From assembly GCA_026210745.1 (NCBI GenBank), contig CP110631.1, positions 2,790,001 to 2,854,000 of the forward strand: a DNA stretch of 64,000 nucleotides, read 5' to 3'. Numbering within the stretch: the stretch's first letter is position 1; the number at the start of each line of letters is the position of its first letter. The position numbers and the translations under genes are program-made. Below, in pieces: positions 54,902 to 64,000 of the stretch. Source of the DNA: Exobasidium rhododendri (lineage: Eukaryota > Basidiomycota > Exobasidiomycetes > Exobasidiales > Exobasidiaceae). Below the pieces are notes generated by a model. It was not told where the DNA came from and ran no database searches. It saw only the letters and a program-made list of their open reading frames with translations.

Positions 54902-55977
54902 ATGGGTCTGCCTCCAAGGCATTCAAGGACGGTTCCAGCCCCGCCACGCAGGGGTGGGCCACCGGCAATCAATCCTAATCTCATCCTCGCCCTTCGATTT
55001 CTCATCACTGGTCTCGTATGCTTACTTTCACTGGCTTGCGCTATCATGTCTATCCTGGTCGTCAAGGTGAGTTGATTGTGTTGATCTCGATGCGAGTATG
55101 ATTGATAGCACCTATATTTACGTGGCACTACACTATTTCCATCCTTCAGTACTACAACGACCATGACCCTATCATTCGACCATCTTGGGGATCTCTAATT
55201 TTCATCATCGTCCTTGGATTCTTCACGCCCATCATCTACTTTGGCTACAACATCGTCTTACCACTTGCACCATTCATCAATTACGGTGACTTTCTTTACT
55301 CGCTATTTATGGTCAAGCTGGAGCTCTTACTTCAATTCACCTTCTGCGTCCTTTGGGTGTCTGGAGCACTCGCGTATGCAAGTGATCTTCGAGGATACGA
55401 CAACTGTCAATTCGATGGCTATTTCCACTACCCCGAACCTGCCGACTTTATGCACGTCTGCGATCTCACAAATTATGTTGTGCCACTTAATTACGCAACG
55501 TTTGGTGTTCAAACCTTCTTGTTCCTCTTCGAATTCGTCTTTGGCATGTACACCTTCTTGTATTTGGATCAAGAATCACTCAGCGAGTCACACTTCTCCT
55601 GGGGTAGGAGAGCGTACGACTACCGCATTGGAGCCAACCAGAGCGGGACCAACGGTAGGGGGAATGCATACAGAGCCCGAGCTATCAACGCCGATGAAAG
55701 ATCTGTTGTCAGTGGGTCAGATAACAACAGCGGAGGTCGACGAGGAGCGGCATACAACGATGAAGAGAGACAGTCAGACATGGCAGAATCACTTCGATCG
55801 GGTCCAGCAAGCTTGGGCGCGCGAGGTAGAGGCAGACGAGGATACGATGACGAAAATGATGCAGAAGATGCCAATCATGAAGCTTACGATGGCATTCACC
55901 GTGAGGAAGAAGAAGAAGAGGACAACGAAGGATGGCATTTACGTGATGAACCAACGACCACCAAAGATCCTGCATAG
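54902..55977 (+). CDS. Four-helix membrane protein (MARVEL-like)
   Basis: Uncharacterised membrane protein. Exons are 54902-55066 and 55150-55977, 330 residues. After MGLPPRHSRTVPAPPRRGG come four hydrophobic segments: LILALRFLITGLVCLLSLAC, SLIFIIVLGFFTPIIYFGYN, VKLELLLQFTFCVLWVSGAL and FGVQTFLFLFEFVFGMYTFL. The spacing and the charged residue inside helix 3 resemble fungal MARVEL-domain proteins. A loop between helices 3 and 4 has three cysteines. The C-terminal 120 residues are hydrophilic and disordered (Arg/Gly, then EEEEEEDNEGW). No enzymatic motif. Function unknown; family call is by topology. Confidence 0.7.
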
Positions 55978-58233
55978 GCCTCCCAATGGCGCTTCATTTC
56001 TTTCGCCTTTGACACTTTCTCTGTTTCCTTAAACTCCCAAAATGGAAAGCACAATTCCCTTATCAAGGACAATACCTCTCATTACCATTATTACCCGGCT
56101 CACTAACGGAAGAGCATTGCTTGCTCTCTCCAACATAATCAGGACGCCACCTTTCAATACCACGGAATATCATTAATGCATCTCGATGCACACTGGAATC
56201 TTGGAGCTCGGTCATTCTCTCTGTCTCTCTCCACACACACATCGGATCGACATTTCCTGCCCTTTCCACAAACACAACACTTATTCACATCCTCTTTACT
56301 CTCTCCCCTGCGTGTCGACTGGGGTTTTTCACCGTCCGCGTCTTTGTACTTCTTTTTTCCCCTCCTCACGTCCCTCTCTAACAGATCTTCCTCCTTACTC
56401 TCCTTCTACTTGTTATTTTTACACTCACTGCTTGTACAGCAAACAACAATGATACACACGCTTCTCGGTCTTTGTCGTCTTTGTGATTCGATTGCCAGGA
56501 AGGGGAGGAGACATACTCTATTTTATTTGATAATGACTGTGGGCGCGTGTTAGGGTGTGTGACGAGAGATTACCACAGTAAGGGAGGTGCCGCGACACCC
56601 GAATGCAACGGTAAAGTTGTCCCATATGGGTGTCGTTGATCATGGGTGACAATATGCGACATCCGGCGTTCTGGCTCCCAATACTATTGATGTGCTTTGA
56701 TGTGATGATGTAGTTTGAAGCGGAAGAACGAATCGCATCTCGACGGTGTGTGAGCGACGTCCCAGCGCAAAGCTTTTGACTTTCATCGCGCCGTTTGGTC
56801 CTCATTCGAGCCGCTGTTGTTGCCCTGCATACAGAGTTCGATGACGATAAAGAGTAAAAAGCACGTCGAGAGTGAGTGCGACTTTTAGATGCTGAGACCG
56901 TGAAACGGAGACCTACATTAGATTCACAGAGCCCTGGAGAGTTTTTAATGTAGGTAAAATTGCCATTGGGATAGACAGACGGAGATGGAGATGAAAAGAG
57001 AGACGGTCGATGAGACTGCATTCACCCTACCAAATGAAAAGATTCACTCTGGCCCCTAACTTACCGTGGTCTTGCCAGTCACCGACGCCGGTCAGTCCGA
57101 GACAGTTCCCTCCTTCGTTCGTATCATTGCTGTTCGATGATGGGTCGTCCATGGCCTTGTCGATGTGTCAGAGCGTAAGTTTGTGATTAATGGGTAGGAT
57201 AGAGTAGGTCTTGATAAGCTTGCAACGAGCGTGCTTTGGATAAGGATAGTAGGGGATAGGCAAGGACGAGACGATGATGAAGCTAGGAGGAGAGAAAGCG
57301 TCAGCCTGGTGATACTTCGAGATCCTCTTCACTCAAAACACCCTCATGTCAATACTACAGAAGTGACTAACGATGCTCTTACCTATAAGGAGCACGCACT
57401 GATCAGCTTTATTGTGGCGAAAGGGGAGGAAGGGAGGGGAGAAGCGACGTAGATTGGAAGGAGCACGACTTCTTGTGCGAAATATGCTACACAGGTGCTT
57501 GCTCTTGATGGAGATGGGGCATGCATAGGCTGCCGTCGAGCGCTAGGGCATGTCTGCCATACGCTGCGAGTACATTTCACTGGAGCTGAGTCGAATCAGC
57601 GAAACGAAAGAATTGCCCGCACCTTCCTTTGTCCCTCCTACTCTTGGAAGCGTTAGTCAGTCTCACTCTACTTATCTCCGAGAGGGAGTCGAGTGGACAG
57701 TCAGTAGCTCAGAAGTAAGATTGCCGAGAAGGGCTGAATTTTACGACTTGCAGATGACACCCTACTCGGCTTGGAGCGAGCGAGATGATGGAATTGCGGC
57801 GAGTGAAAAGAGACATCGGTGCCGTCACGGCACTGTTCTCCCCTGCTTCCGACGCAACTGACACCGTCCACTGCTACGATGAGCTTTTAGATAGAAGCGA
57901 GATCCTCAATCGACACTGTGACGTGTGAGCGGAAGAGAGGTGCAACGCTACGCAGAGTACACACGTCCGTACGGCCAGGCTCACACCACAACCCGCACAA
58001 TCTCCATCCACCATTGCGCCTGAATTGGCTCAATTTGATGCGCGCTGATAGGATAGAATTAAAGTTGGCCGCGACTTGTGTGTGCAGCGTGAATCCTTCC
58101 CTCTTTCGCCTCCACTTTACACTTTGCCGTTCAGAGCGAGGCAGACTCCCCTACAAGACTAGACGGGGAGGACTGGACGTCAACAGATGGGAGGCTGCAA
58201 ATACGATCATCATTCGATCGCTTTCTTTTCAGC
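55978..58233. other. 2.3 kb region with no firm gene
   Basis: A minus-strand start at 57152 gives MDDPSSNSNDTNEGG..GVGDWQDH up to a good donor (G|GTAAGT) at 57065, which looks like a real first exon, but I could not find a convincing second exon. The following minus-strand frame (56518-57021) has random-looking composition. Plus-strand frames at 57550-57861 are also unconvincing. CT-rich tracts occur at 56210-56420. Confidence 0.4.
57065..57152 (-). other. Possible isolated first exon of an unknown gene
   Basis: Minus-strand ATG at 57152, 29 codons (MDDPSSNSNDTNEGGNC.., ending WQDH), then a canonical GTAAGT donor in phase 1. Candidate acceptors downstream give either random-looking or very short continuations. 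It may be a small gene or a chance match. Confidence 0.25.
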
Positions 58234-59742
58234 ATGACAGGTTGCAAGGTGGAAGGCAAGCACGGACTGCCCGTCCCAAATCCGACCACGTCCTACTGGC
58301 AAGCATCCTTCCCAGACTCGCCCATTCACAATCATGGTCGATACGACCCGCTGCCGGCGCAAGATTCCGTCGTAGATGTAGTGATTGTCGGGTCGGGTAT
58401 CAGCGGAGCCGTGGCAGCGTACGTACTGCAGCAAGAAGCTCCGAACCTATCTGTTGCCATGATAGAAGCCAGGCAAGCTTGCTCAGGAGCGACGGGAAGA
58501 AATGGCGGCCACTGTCGACCCGATTCGTTTCTTGGTTTCCAGACTTACAGCACCATTGTTGGACAAGAACAAGCTCACAAGATACTTGTCAACGAATGGA
58601 ATACGTTCAATTACATCAAAGAAGTCATTGCGAAGGAAAAGATCGATTGTAGCTGGTGGCAGGGATCTACGATGAGCGTGTATCTCAGTGAGGAAGGTAT
58701 GCAAGATGGCAGGAGGAATTTTCAAAGCTACAGCGAGTATACCAGTATTCGTCCAGATGTCTGCTTCGTCGAAGACGCCCAAGATGCCAAGAGAGTGAGT
58801 CGCATTTCACAAGGCTAAGGCTCCTCCAGAAATCTGTTTCGATCACTACACTCATCTCTTCCTGCCCTTTTCCCCTCCTTTGTTCCATTTCCGGCGCAGC
58901 TCAGTAGGATCCCAGAAGCTCTTGGAGCTGCAGTCTTTCCGGCGGGATCGTTTTACCCTCTGCGCTTTGTTCATGCTCTACTTGCACTGTGTCTGTCTCG
59001 AGGCAACTTTCAACTCTATACGCACACGCCCGTACAATCAATCGAGAAACATCCTTCACACTGGACGCTCAACACTACTCGAGGACCAGTCAAGGCCGCA
59101 AAGGTCCTCTTGGCTACCAATGGCTACTCTAAGGCACTACTGCCATCGCTGGATGGCTTTCTCCTGTCTCATCGAGCTCATTGTAGTTCTGTCCTTCCGC
59201 CGTTGAATTACAGTCAGGAGCAAGCACTTAGATCGACATACTCCATCGATCGAGGTGTCGACGATTACGAATACCTCATTCAGCGCCCGGCATGTCAAGG
59301 CTCCGACAACTCCATAATATTGGGAGGCGGTAATACTGTCGTCGATCGAAAGCAAGAGCTGGATACGTACGATGATTCATGTGTAAATCCCGCTTTGCCA
59401 AAGTACTTTGCTTCCTATCTAGCAGATAACTTCGACCAATGGAGGGCGGGCGAGGGCCAACTCACACATACCTGGACGGGAATCCAAGGCTTCACCAGAG
59501 ATTCACTTCCCATCGTAGGTCAATCGTTTGAGGAAGAAGGCCTGTATCTGAATCTAGGTCATCATGGTCATGGCATGGCGAGAGCGGCGACCTGTGCTAA
59601 AGGTGTCGCGCATCTTATCTTGGCAGAAGAAACCCACTTCTCCGATAGAGAGTGGGAAGATCTGACACAGCTACCTCTTGCTTATAGATGGACGCAAAGA
59701 AGAGCAAAGAGAAGCGATGTAGATTGCAGATTTGAATTCTAA
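58234..59742 (+). CDS. FAD-dependent oxidoreductase, DAO family
   Basis: Flavoprotein of the D-amino acid oxidase/glycine oxidase fold. Exons are 58234-58794 and 58900-59742, 467 residues. The Rossmann FAD site is DVVIVGSGISGAVAAYVL near residue 50, followed by SVAMIEARQACSGATGRNGGHCRPD, the sequence typical of the DAO family's FAD-binding loop. The splice gives DAKRLSRIPEALGAAVFPAGSFYPLRFVHAL. VLLATNGYSKALLP closes the FAD domain. The C-terminal WTGIQGFTRDSLPIVGQS and LYLNLGHHGHGMARA match the last FAD-contact segment. Many fungal members act on amines or sarcosine-like substrates; the substrate here cannot be predicted. Confidence 0.88.
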
Positions 59743-59861
59743 ATCAAAAAAAAATCCCCCAAGAAGAACCCCCAAGAAAACCCCCCATCCTTCAGCTCTG
59801 TCAGGCCGCACGGAGACTGTCTCTCTTCACTCACCGAACACACGATTTTCAGACAACGGCA

Positions 59862-60106
59862 CTACTTCTTCTTCCCACCCCCTAATTTAGCAGCTGCTGC
59901 CTTTCGAATGGCTTCGTCTTCCTTTTGCTTCCTTTTAAAGGCGACATCGTCTTCGTCATCTTCCTTTTGAGACTTCTTTGGCTGCTTGAGCGGTTTAGCT
60001 AGAGGCAGCAGCGCCAATCAGACATCTGTATGAGCCTGGACATCTGCTTCACGTTTCTTCGCTATTACTTTCGGCACTTACCTTTGCCTCCCTGACGACC
60101 TGACAT
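59862..60106 (-). CDS. TMA7: Translation machinery-associated protein TMA7
   Basis: Tiny ribosome-associated protein (Tma7/CCDC72 family). Minus-strand exons are 60082-60106 and 59862-59998, 53 residues. MSGRQGGKAKPLKQPKK is the invariant start, interrupted by an intron after codon 8 (AAA G|GTAAGT). An acidic patch (EDDEDDVAFKRKQKEDEAIRK) and the C terminus LGGGKKK follow, as in the family (usual length about 64). It lies between the DAO-family gene and the divergent Glu-rich gene. Confidence 0.9.
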
Positions 60107-60408
60107 TGTCCTCTTCTGTCTGTGATGGCAAGGTAAGATTCAGTCGGATTCAGTCGTCAATAAGTCGCAGAAGGCGCGAAAGTGTGCGTATACATACTTG
60201 TATACCTTCCAGGGACCGGTGAACATTTGACACTCGACACTTGCAATCCGCGAAAGCACGTGTCCAAGCGCGAGGCAATTTGTCGCGCTTATTTGGACCA
60301 CCACCGCTACAGGCCTGTACGACTGTGTCGGTAGAACTATCTTCAAGCTATAGCGTAGAGGCTATGTATGCGCCGCTCACTGGGCGAAGATCCTGCTTTG
60401 ACTGAGGG
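60107..60408. promoter_or_regulatory. Divergent promoter TMA7 / Glu-rich gene
   Basis: 302 bp between divergent start codons. No distinct element identified. Confidence 0.4.
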
Positions 60409-62661
60409 ATGGCACGAGACTCGCAAGCCAGCATGCCGTACTCGATCCCGAGACGATCAAACAATGGCTACCAGTCCCAGAATCAAGGAGAGAATAGCAA
60501 CAGTAAAACCTCATCACGTCTTGAATCATCCTCGCGTCTCGTCCTAAGGAAGCCGTCCACAGATGCGATGAAGCCTCGATCCCTGATACCTGTCATGCAG
60601 CGCCGAACCAGAAAGACGACTCCAGTACAAGCATCCAGTGCGCACCCAAGCACATCCGGTCTACCTACACCTCCCAATTCTCACAACGATGACATTCGCG
60701 AAAGTCAGGCAGCGTCGCCGGATCAAGTCATGTCACACTTACAACCACCTCCTGCTACAAATCTTCACCAAGATGCACATGTGAATCAAAAAGAGAAGCG
60801 GAGTCGAGATTCATCCACAGACAGACTCAGCAGCCCATCAGCATCATCGCGTAAAAGGAGAGCAATATACCAAACATCACCGAGACCTTTGACGACAACC
60901 ACTCGTCACAATGAGAGTCCATTGCACAGTAGAACACCACCGACCATACACTTCACGTTTCCTGGTGTCGATGAATCATCAGAATCAGACAGCGATGATA
61001 GTGAGGCGCATACGCGGGATAAAATTGTCCTCCTCTCCACTCAAAGATTAAGAGATATGGCGATGGATGCAACTTCTTCGTCTTACAGCACGCACATACC
61101 TAGATCGAGTCGCCGCACCTTGTTTACGAAAGAGATGCAAACGCAGGAACGATTTGATGCAGAAACCGAGCGACACGACTTGAGTGGCGAAAGAATGGAG
61201 GAGCAAGAGGAACAGGAGATTTCTATTTTGGAGAGAGTATCTACTCTGAATGGTTCCCCTGTCAAAGATGGAGAGGAGGACTATGGTGCTCTGCATGGTG
61301 GGACAGATCATCTAAGTGACGTCTCACCCCATGACGTGGTAGATCTTCCACTTACACCATCCAATGGAAGAGTAATCGACATGGGGGACCTCCATCAGCC
61401 TATGGAGAGCACGCCTTTTGTTCTTGGCAAGAAGAAAGCAAGCGGTAGACTTTCGACGCCGTATCCCGCAAAAACGAGCAAGACTTTGTCCTTTCTAGCC
61501 GCTGCTCGTGGCAACACTTCCAAATGTCAAGAGAACAGTGAAGCGTCGGGGATGATGAGTGTCACGAATGGCCACTTTCTCCCACGAGTCTTGACTCCAA
61601 GCAGAAGCGAAACCGCTGCTACCTTCAGCGAGCGGATCAGACAAGAGACGGCAGCTTACAGCACAAAAATACAGGAGCCTGAATTGCTGACAATCTTGGC
61701 ACAAGAGGAAAGCGCTGAACTGGGGGAGGAAGACGAGGAAGATCTGTCGCACTTTACTGTTGAACCATCGGGACGGGTTCAGGATCGTTCATCGAGGCTG
61801 TCAATTGATGCATTTCACAACAGGGAGCAGGAAAGTCGTACTGAGAATGGCAGAAGATCGTTGTCACAAGAGCCAGAGATCTTCAGAGGAGAAGAGGAGA
61901 TTGAAGAAGAGATTCTAGCAGACGACTTCATCATGGAGACTGTGCTGATGGATGATGATCAGGAAGACGGCGGTGTGGAAGTCGATACTGAAGGGAAGCC
62001 AGGAAGAGGTTACTTCAGCTTGAGAGAAGGGGAACAATTGCAAGTGAATCAGAGAAGAATTCGGCGCGAGATAGAATTCGGGCAGCAAGGCGACGCAAAA
62101 GCCAAAGAAGTCTACCTGGAGGAGGGAGAGTTGCCCTACCTTGATGATGCGGTAGAGGTACACACAGGAGAGGATGAACACGAGAGGATTGCAATTCCAA
62201 ATGCTAGTGAACCCGAACCTTACGAGGAGGAAGATTTGGAGGAAAAGATCTTAGATTTCAAGAGGCACATTGCTTCCGATCAAGATGCGGAGGAGCACGA
62301 AGAGGGGGAGCGTTGCAAAGACGAGGAGGAGGAGGAGAAGGAGGAGGAGGAGGAGGAAGGTGATGAAGAAGATAGGGAGGAGGAGGAAGAAGGTGATGAG
62401 GAAGATAGGGAGGAGGAATTATCAGGTGGAGACTCCGAAAACCTAGAGCCTTCTCTTGAAGATGCAATAGAATCTGCAGAAGGAGAATCAGAAGCGGTGG
62501 AGTCAGATGAGGAGGACGTCCCGCCATTCTTTGTAAGCGGGCCACGACCTGCCTCGCTGGATAATTCTGGAAAGGGACGACTGATCTTTGACCTAGGCGA
62601 GCAGGAGGAAGCTGAATGGGTAGAGAAAGAAGAGGAATTGGATGAGGAAGAAGAGGAGGAA

Positions 62662-62693
<32 letters not shown>

Positions 62694-64000
62694 AGAGGAG
62701 GAAGAGGAGAAAGAAGAAGAGGGAGAAGAACACAACGACTCAAGTGAGAAACACTCTTACGTTGACGTGTCCTCAAGACTGCTACACAAGGTGCAAGATG
62801 TGGAGGGCGCTTCTCTTGACCGGCCTCGTGATAAGATGGCAGAAGTGGCGATTGAGGAGAGAATCGCTTTGCGGAAGACAAAGGTCTCTCCGACTCAAAA
62901 GTCTTTGCAGTCATATCGCCCTGACGAAAGCTTGAGAACCAAGGAAAGCCCTCTTGGCACGGCTACTACAAGAGTGCGATACGATTCGTACTGCTCATCA
63001 TCAAGAGATTCTTCACCGGTGATGATGGAAGTTCGTTACAATCCCGAAGGCGACATGAGTATCGACTCCGTAGAAGTACAACGAAGAAAGCAGATCTTGC
63101 AGCAAAGGGCTAGTCTACTCTCTCGCACATCTCAAAATGTTGACTTGCCGCCTCGAAGGATTTCATTGAAGGAGGAAGCTCGAGCGGACGAAGAGGCAGA
63201 GGATGAAGAGGAAGGAGAAGAGGAAGAAGAGGAGGAGGAGGAGGAGGAGGAGGAGGAGGAGGAGGAGGAGGAGGAGGAGGAGGAGGAGGAGGAGAGGAGG
63301 AGGAGGAGGAGGAGGAGGAGGAGGAGGAGGAGGAGGAGGAGGAAGATGAGAAGGAGGAGGAGGAGGAGGAGAAGGAGGAAGAAGAGGAGATTGACACGGT
63401 GGAAAAGACAAGAGAGGAGCAGAATTTAAAGTATGCTGAATTGGAAGGGCTACTAGAAGAGGACGACGAGGAGGAGGCTGCAGAAGAAGAGAAAATGACT
63501 TACTTAGAGAAGTTACCCGAAGCACCTACTCCAACGTACTTGAGCAAGTTACGAACCACGCATCGGAAAGAGGACAGCAGGATAGTGAGCAGCGAGATCA
63601 GCCATGGAGCGACTTTGCAGGGAAACTTGACCTTGGCAGATGGCATGCGCGAGAGGATCCGAATGCTGAATTCCGGTCCCGGCATCGTCGAGATAGCTAG
63701 TACAGATGCGATCAGTGCTGCCAGGGCTACTGCCATCCTCAAAGTCTTCCACGAGTACGTTCATCACGGTGTCTTGGACATAGAGGTCGACGGTGAGGAA
63801 GTGACCATGATGGACACGTCTCTCGCGCTTTCTCGCTCTCGTCATCACGGTCATTCTGTTTCCCTGCTATCCAAAGCCATGCAAAGCCGTACCTGGGAAG
63901 GTTCTCCCTTCACGCGTGCCTCTCAAGATCAAACGCTGCAAGACAAGAGCTTGGACGAGATTCTCTTTGAAATGGAAGATCACCTCTACAATGCCTCGCA
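60409..64000 (+). CDS. Large Glu-rich disordered protein, partial, with repeat frameshift
   Basis: Not recognised. Frame 1 runs from the ATG at 60409 through about 960 residues. The first 200 are Ser/Thr/Pro-rich with basic patches (SSRKRRAIY), then acidic text with poly-Glu tracts at 62287-62418, 62581-62730 and 63181-63290. At about 63294 the GAG repeat loses one base, and this frame turns into poly-Arg and stops at 63429. The next frame reads on as Glu-rich and then as coherent protein (MTYLEKLPEAPTPTYLSKLR, LADGMRERIRMLNSGPGIVEI, AARATAILKVFHEYVHHGVLDIEVDG) to the window edge. So the gene most likely continues past 64000 and the slip is an error or a real lesion. No catalytic motif seen. 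Confidence 0.65.
62362..62418 (+). repeat. Tandem duplication within a poly-Glu tract
   Basis: A roughly 36-nt unit encoding GDEEDREEEEE is present twice in succession, the second copy ending in EEELSGG. This is a recent in-frame tandem duplication in the Glu-rich gene. Confidence 0.6.
63225..63350. repeat. (GAG)n trinucleotide repeat with one-base interruption
   Basis: Long run of GAG/AGG triplets. The triplet phase breaks once, at about 63294, where GGAGAGG replaces GGAGGAGG. Upstream of the break the gene frame reads Glu; downstream the same frame reads Arg. Confidence 0.85.

Noticed and set aside
56518-57021. Minus-strand 167-residue frame
   Set aside because: Composition is random (many Arg, Ser, His, Cys) and joining it to the exon at 57065-57152 gives no recognisable protein.
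57550-57861. Plus-strand 103-residue frame
   Set aside because: No family resemblance and no splice extension; probably chance.
62258-63525. Minus-strand Ser-, Pro- and Leu-rich frames opposite the Glu-rich gene
   Set aside because: Reverse reading of GAG/GAA triplets gives such low-complexity frames by chance.

Overview
This 64 kb window is a gene-dense segment of a fungal nuclear genome, most likely a basidiomycete and perhaps Ustilaginomycotina. Genes are close together on both strands and neighbours are mostly divergent or convergent. The introns I could place are short GT-AG introns, usually 56 to 140 nt, and their phases restore conserved reading frames. The proteins are fungal housekeeping families: a Git3/Gpr1-type receptor, a formin, a Fus3-class MAP kinase, OLE1 with a fused cytochrome b5 and ATM1. 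The phylum call is an inference. I see no transposon, CRISPR array, virus or prokaryotic material. Exon coordinates were worked out by hand from splice sites, frame and family conservation.

Layout: LTA4H-type aminopeptidase start (-, cut by the window edge), CCT6 (+), a 3.3 kb stretch without a convincing gene, Git3/Gpr1-type GPCR (+), MLH3 (-), proteasome alpha subunit PRE10/PSMA3 (-), SEC17 (+), AIM41 (-), YTM1 (+), PTRHD1-type peptidyl-tRNA hydrolase-like protein (-), CENP-P-like kinetochore protein (-), tRNA-Ser(AGA) (-), an unknown 69-residue protein (-), NSA1 (+), ATM1 (+), NDR-family kinase (+), a sedoheptulose-bisphosphatase/thymidylate synthase fusion (+), a KEN-box protein (+), a 951-residue orphan (+), RPS26 (-), RPL12 (+), WDR89 (-), an intronless formin (+), a MAP kinase (-), DTD1 (+), OLE1 (+), a four-helix membrane protein (+), a DAO-family oxidoreductase (+), TMA7 (-), and a Glu-rich protein (+) running off the right edge.

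Themes: protein synthesis and ribosome assembly (YTM1, NSA1, RPS26, RPL12, TMA7, DTD1, tRNA-Ser), proteostasis (CCT6, PRE10), signalling and polarity (GPCR, NDR kinase, MAPK, formin), genome maintenance (MLH3, CENP-P-like) and metabolism (fusion enzyme, OLE1, ATM1). Several divergent pairs share short promoters, for example PRE10/SEC17, AIM41/YTM1, the 69-residue gene/NSA1, RPS26/RPL12 and WDR89/formin.

Most interesting: (1) one reading frame joins a SHB17-like histidine phosphatase to a complete thymidylate synthase; (2) MLH3 keeps its endonuclease motifs but its ATPase motifs are degenerate; (3) the MAP kinase can be read with two alternative N termini, one requiring an 881-nt intron; (4) a one-base slip inside a GAG repeat separates two long coding frames of the last gene.
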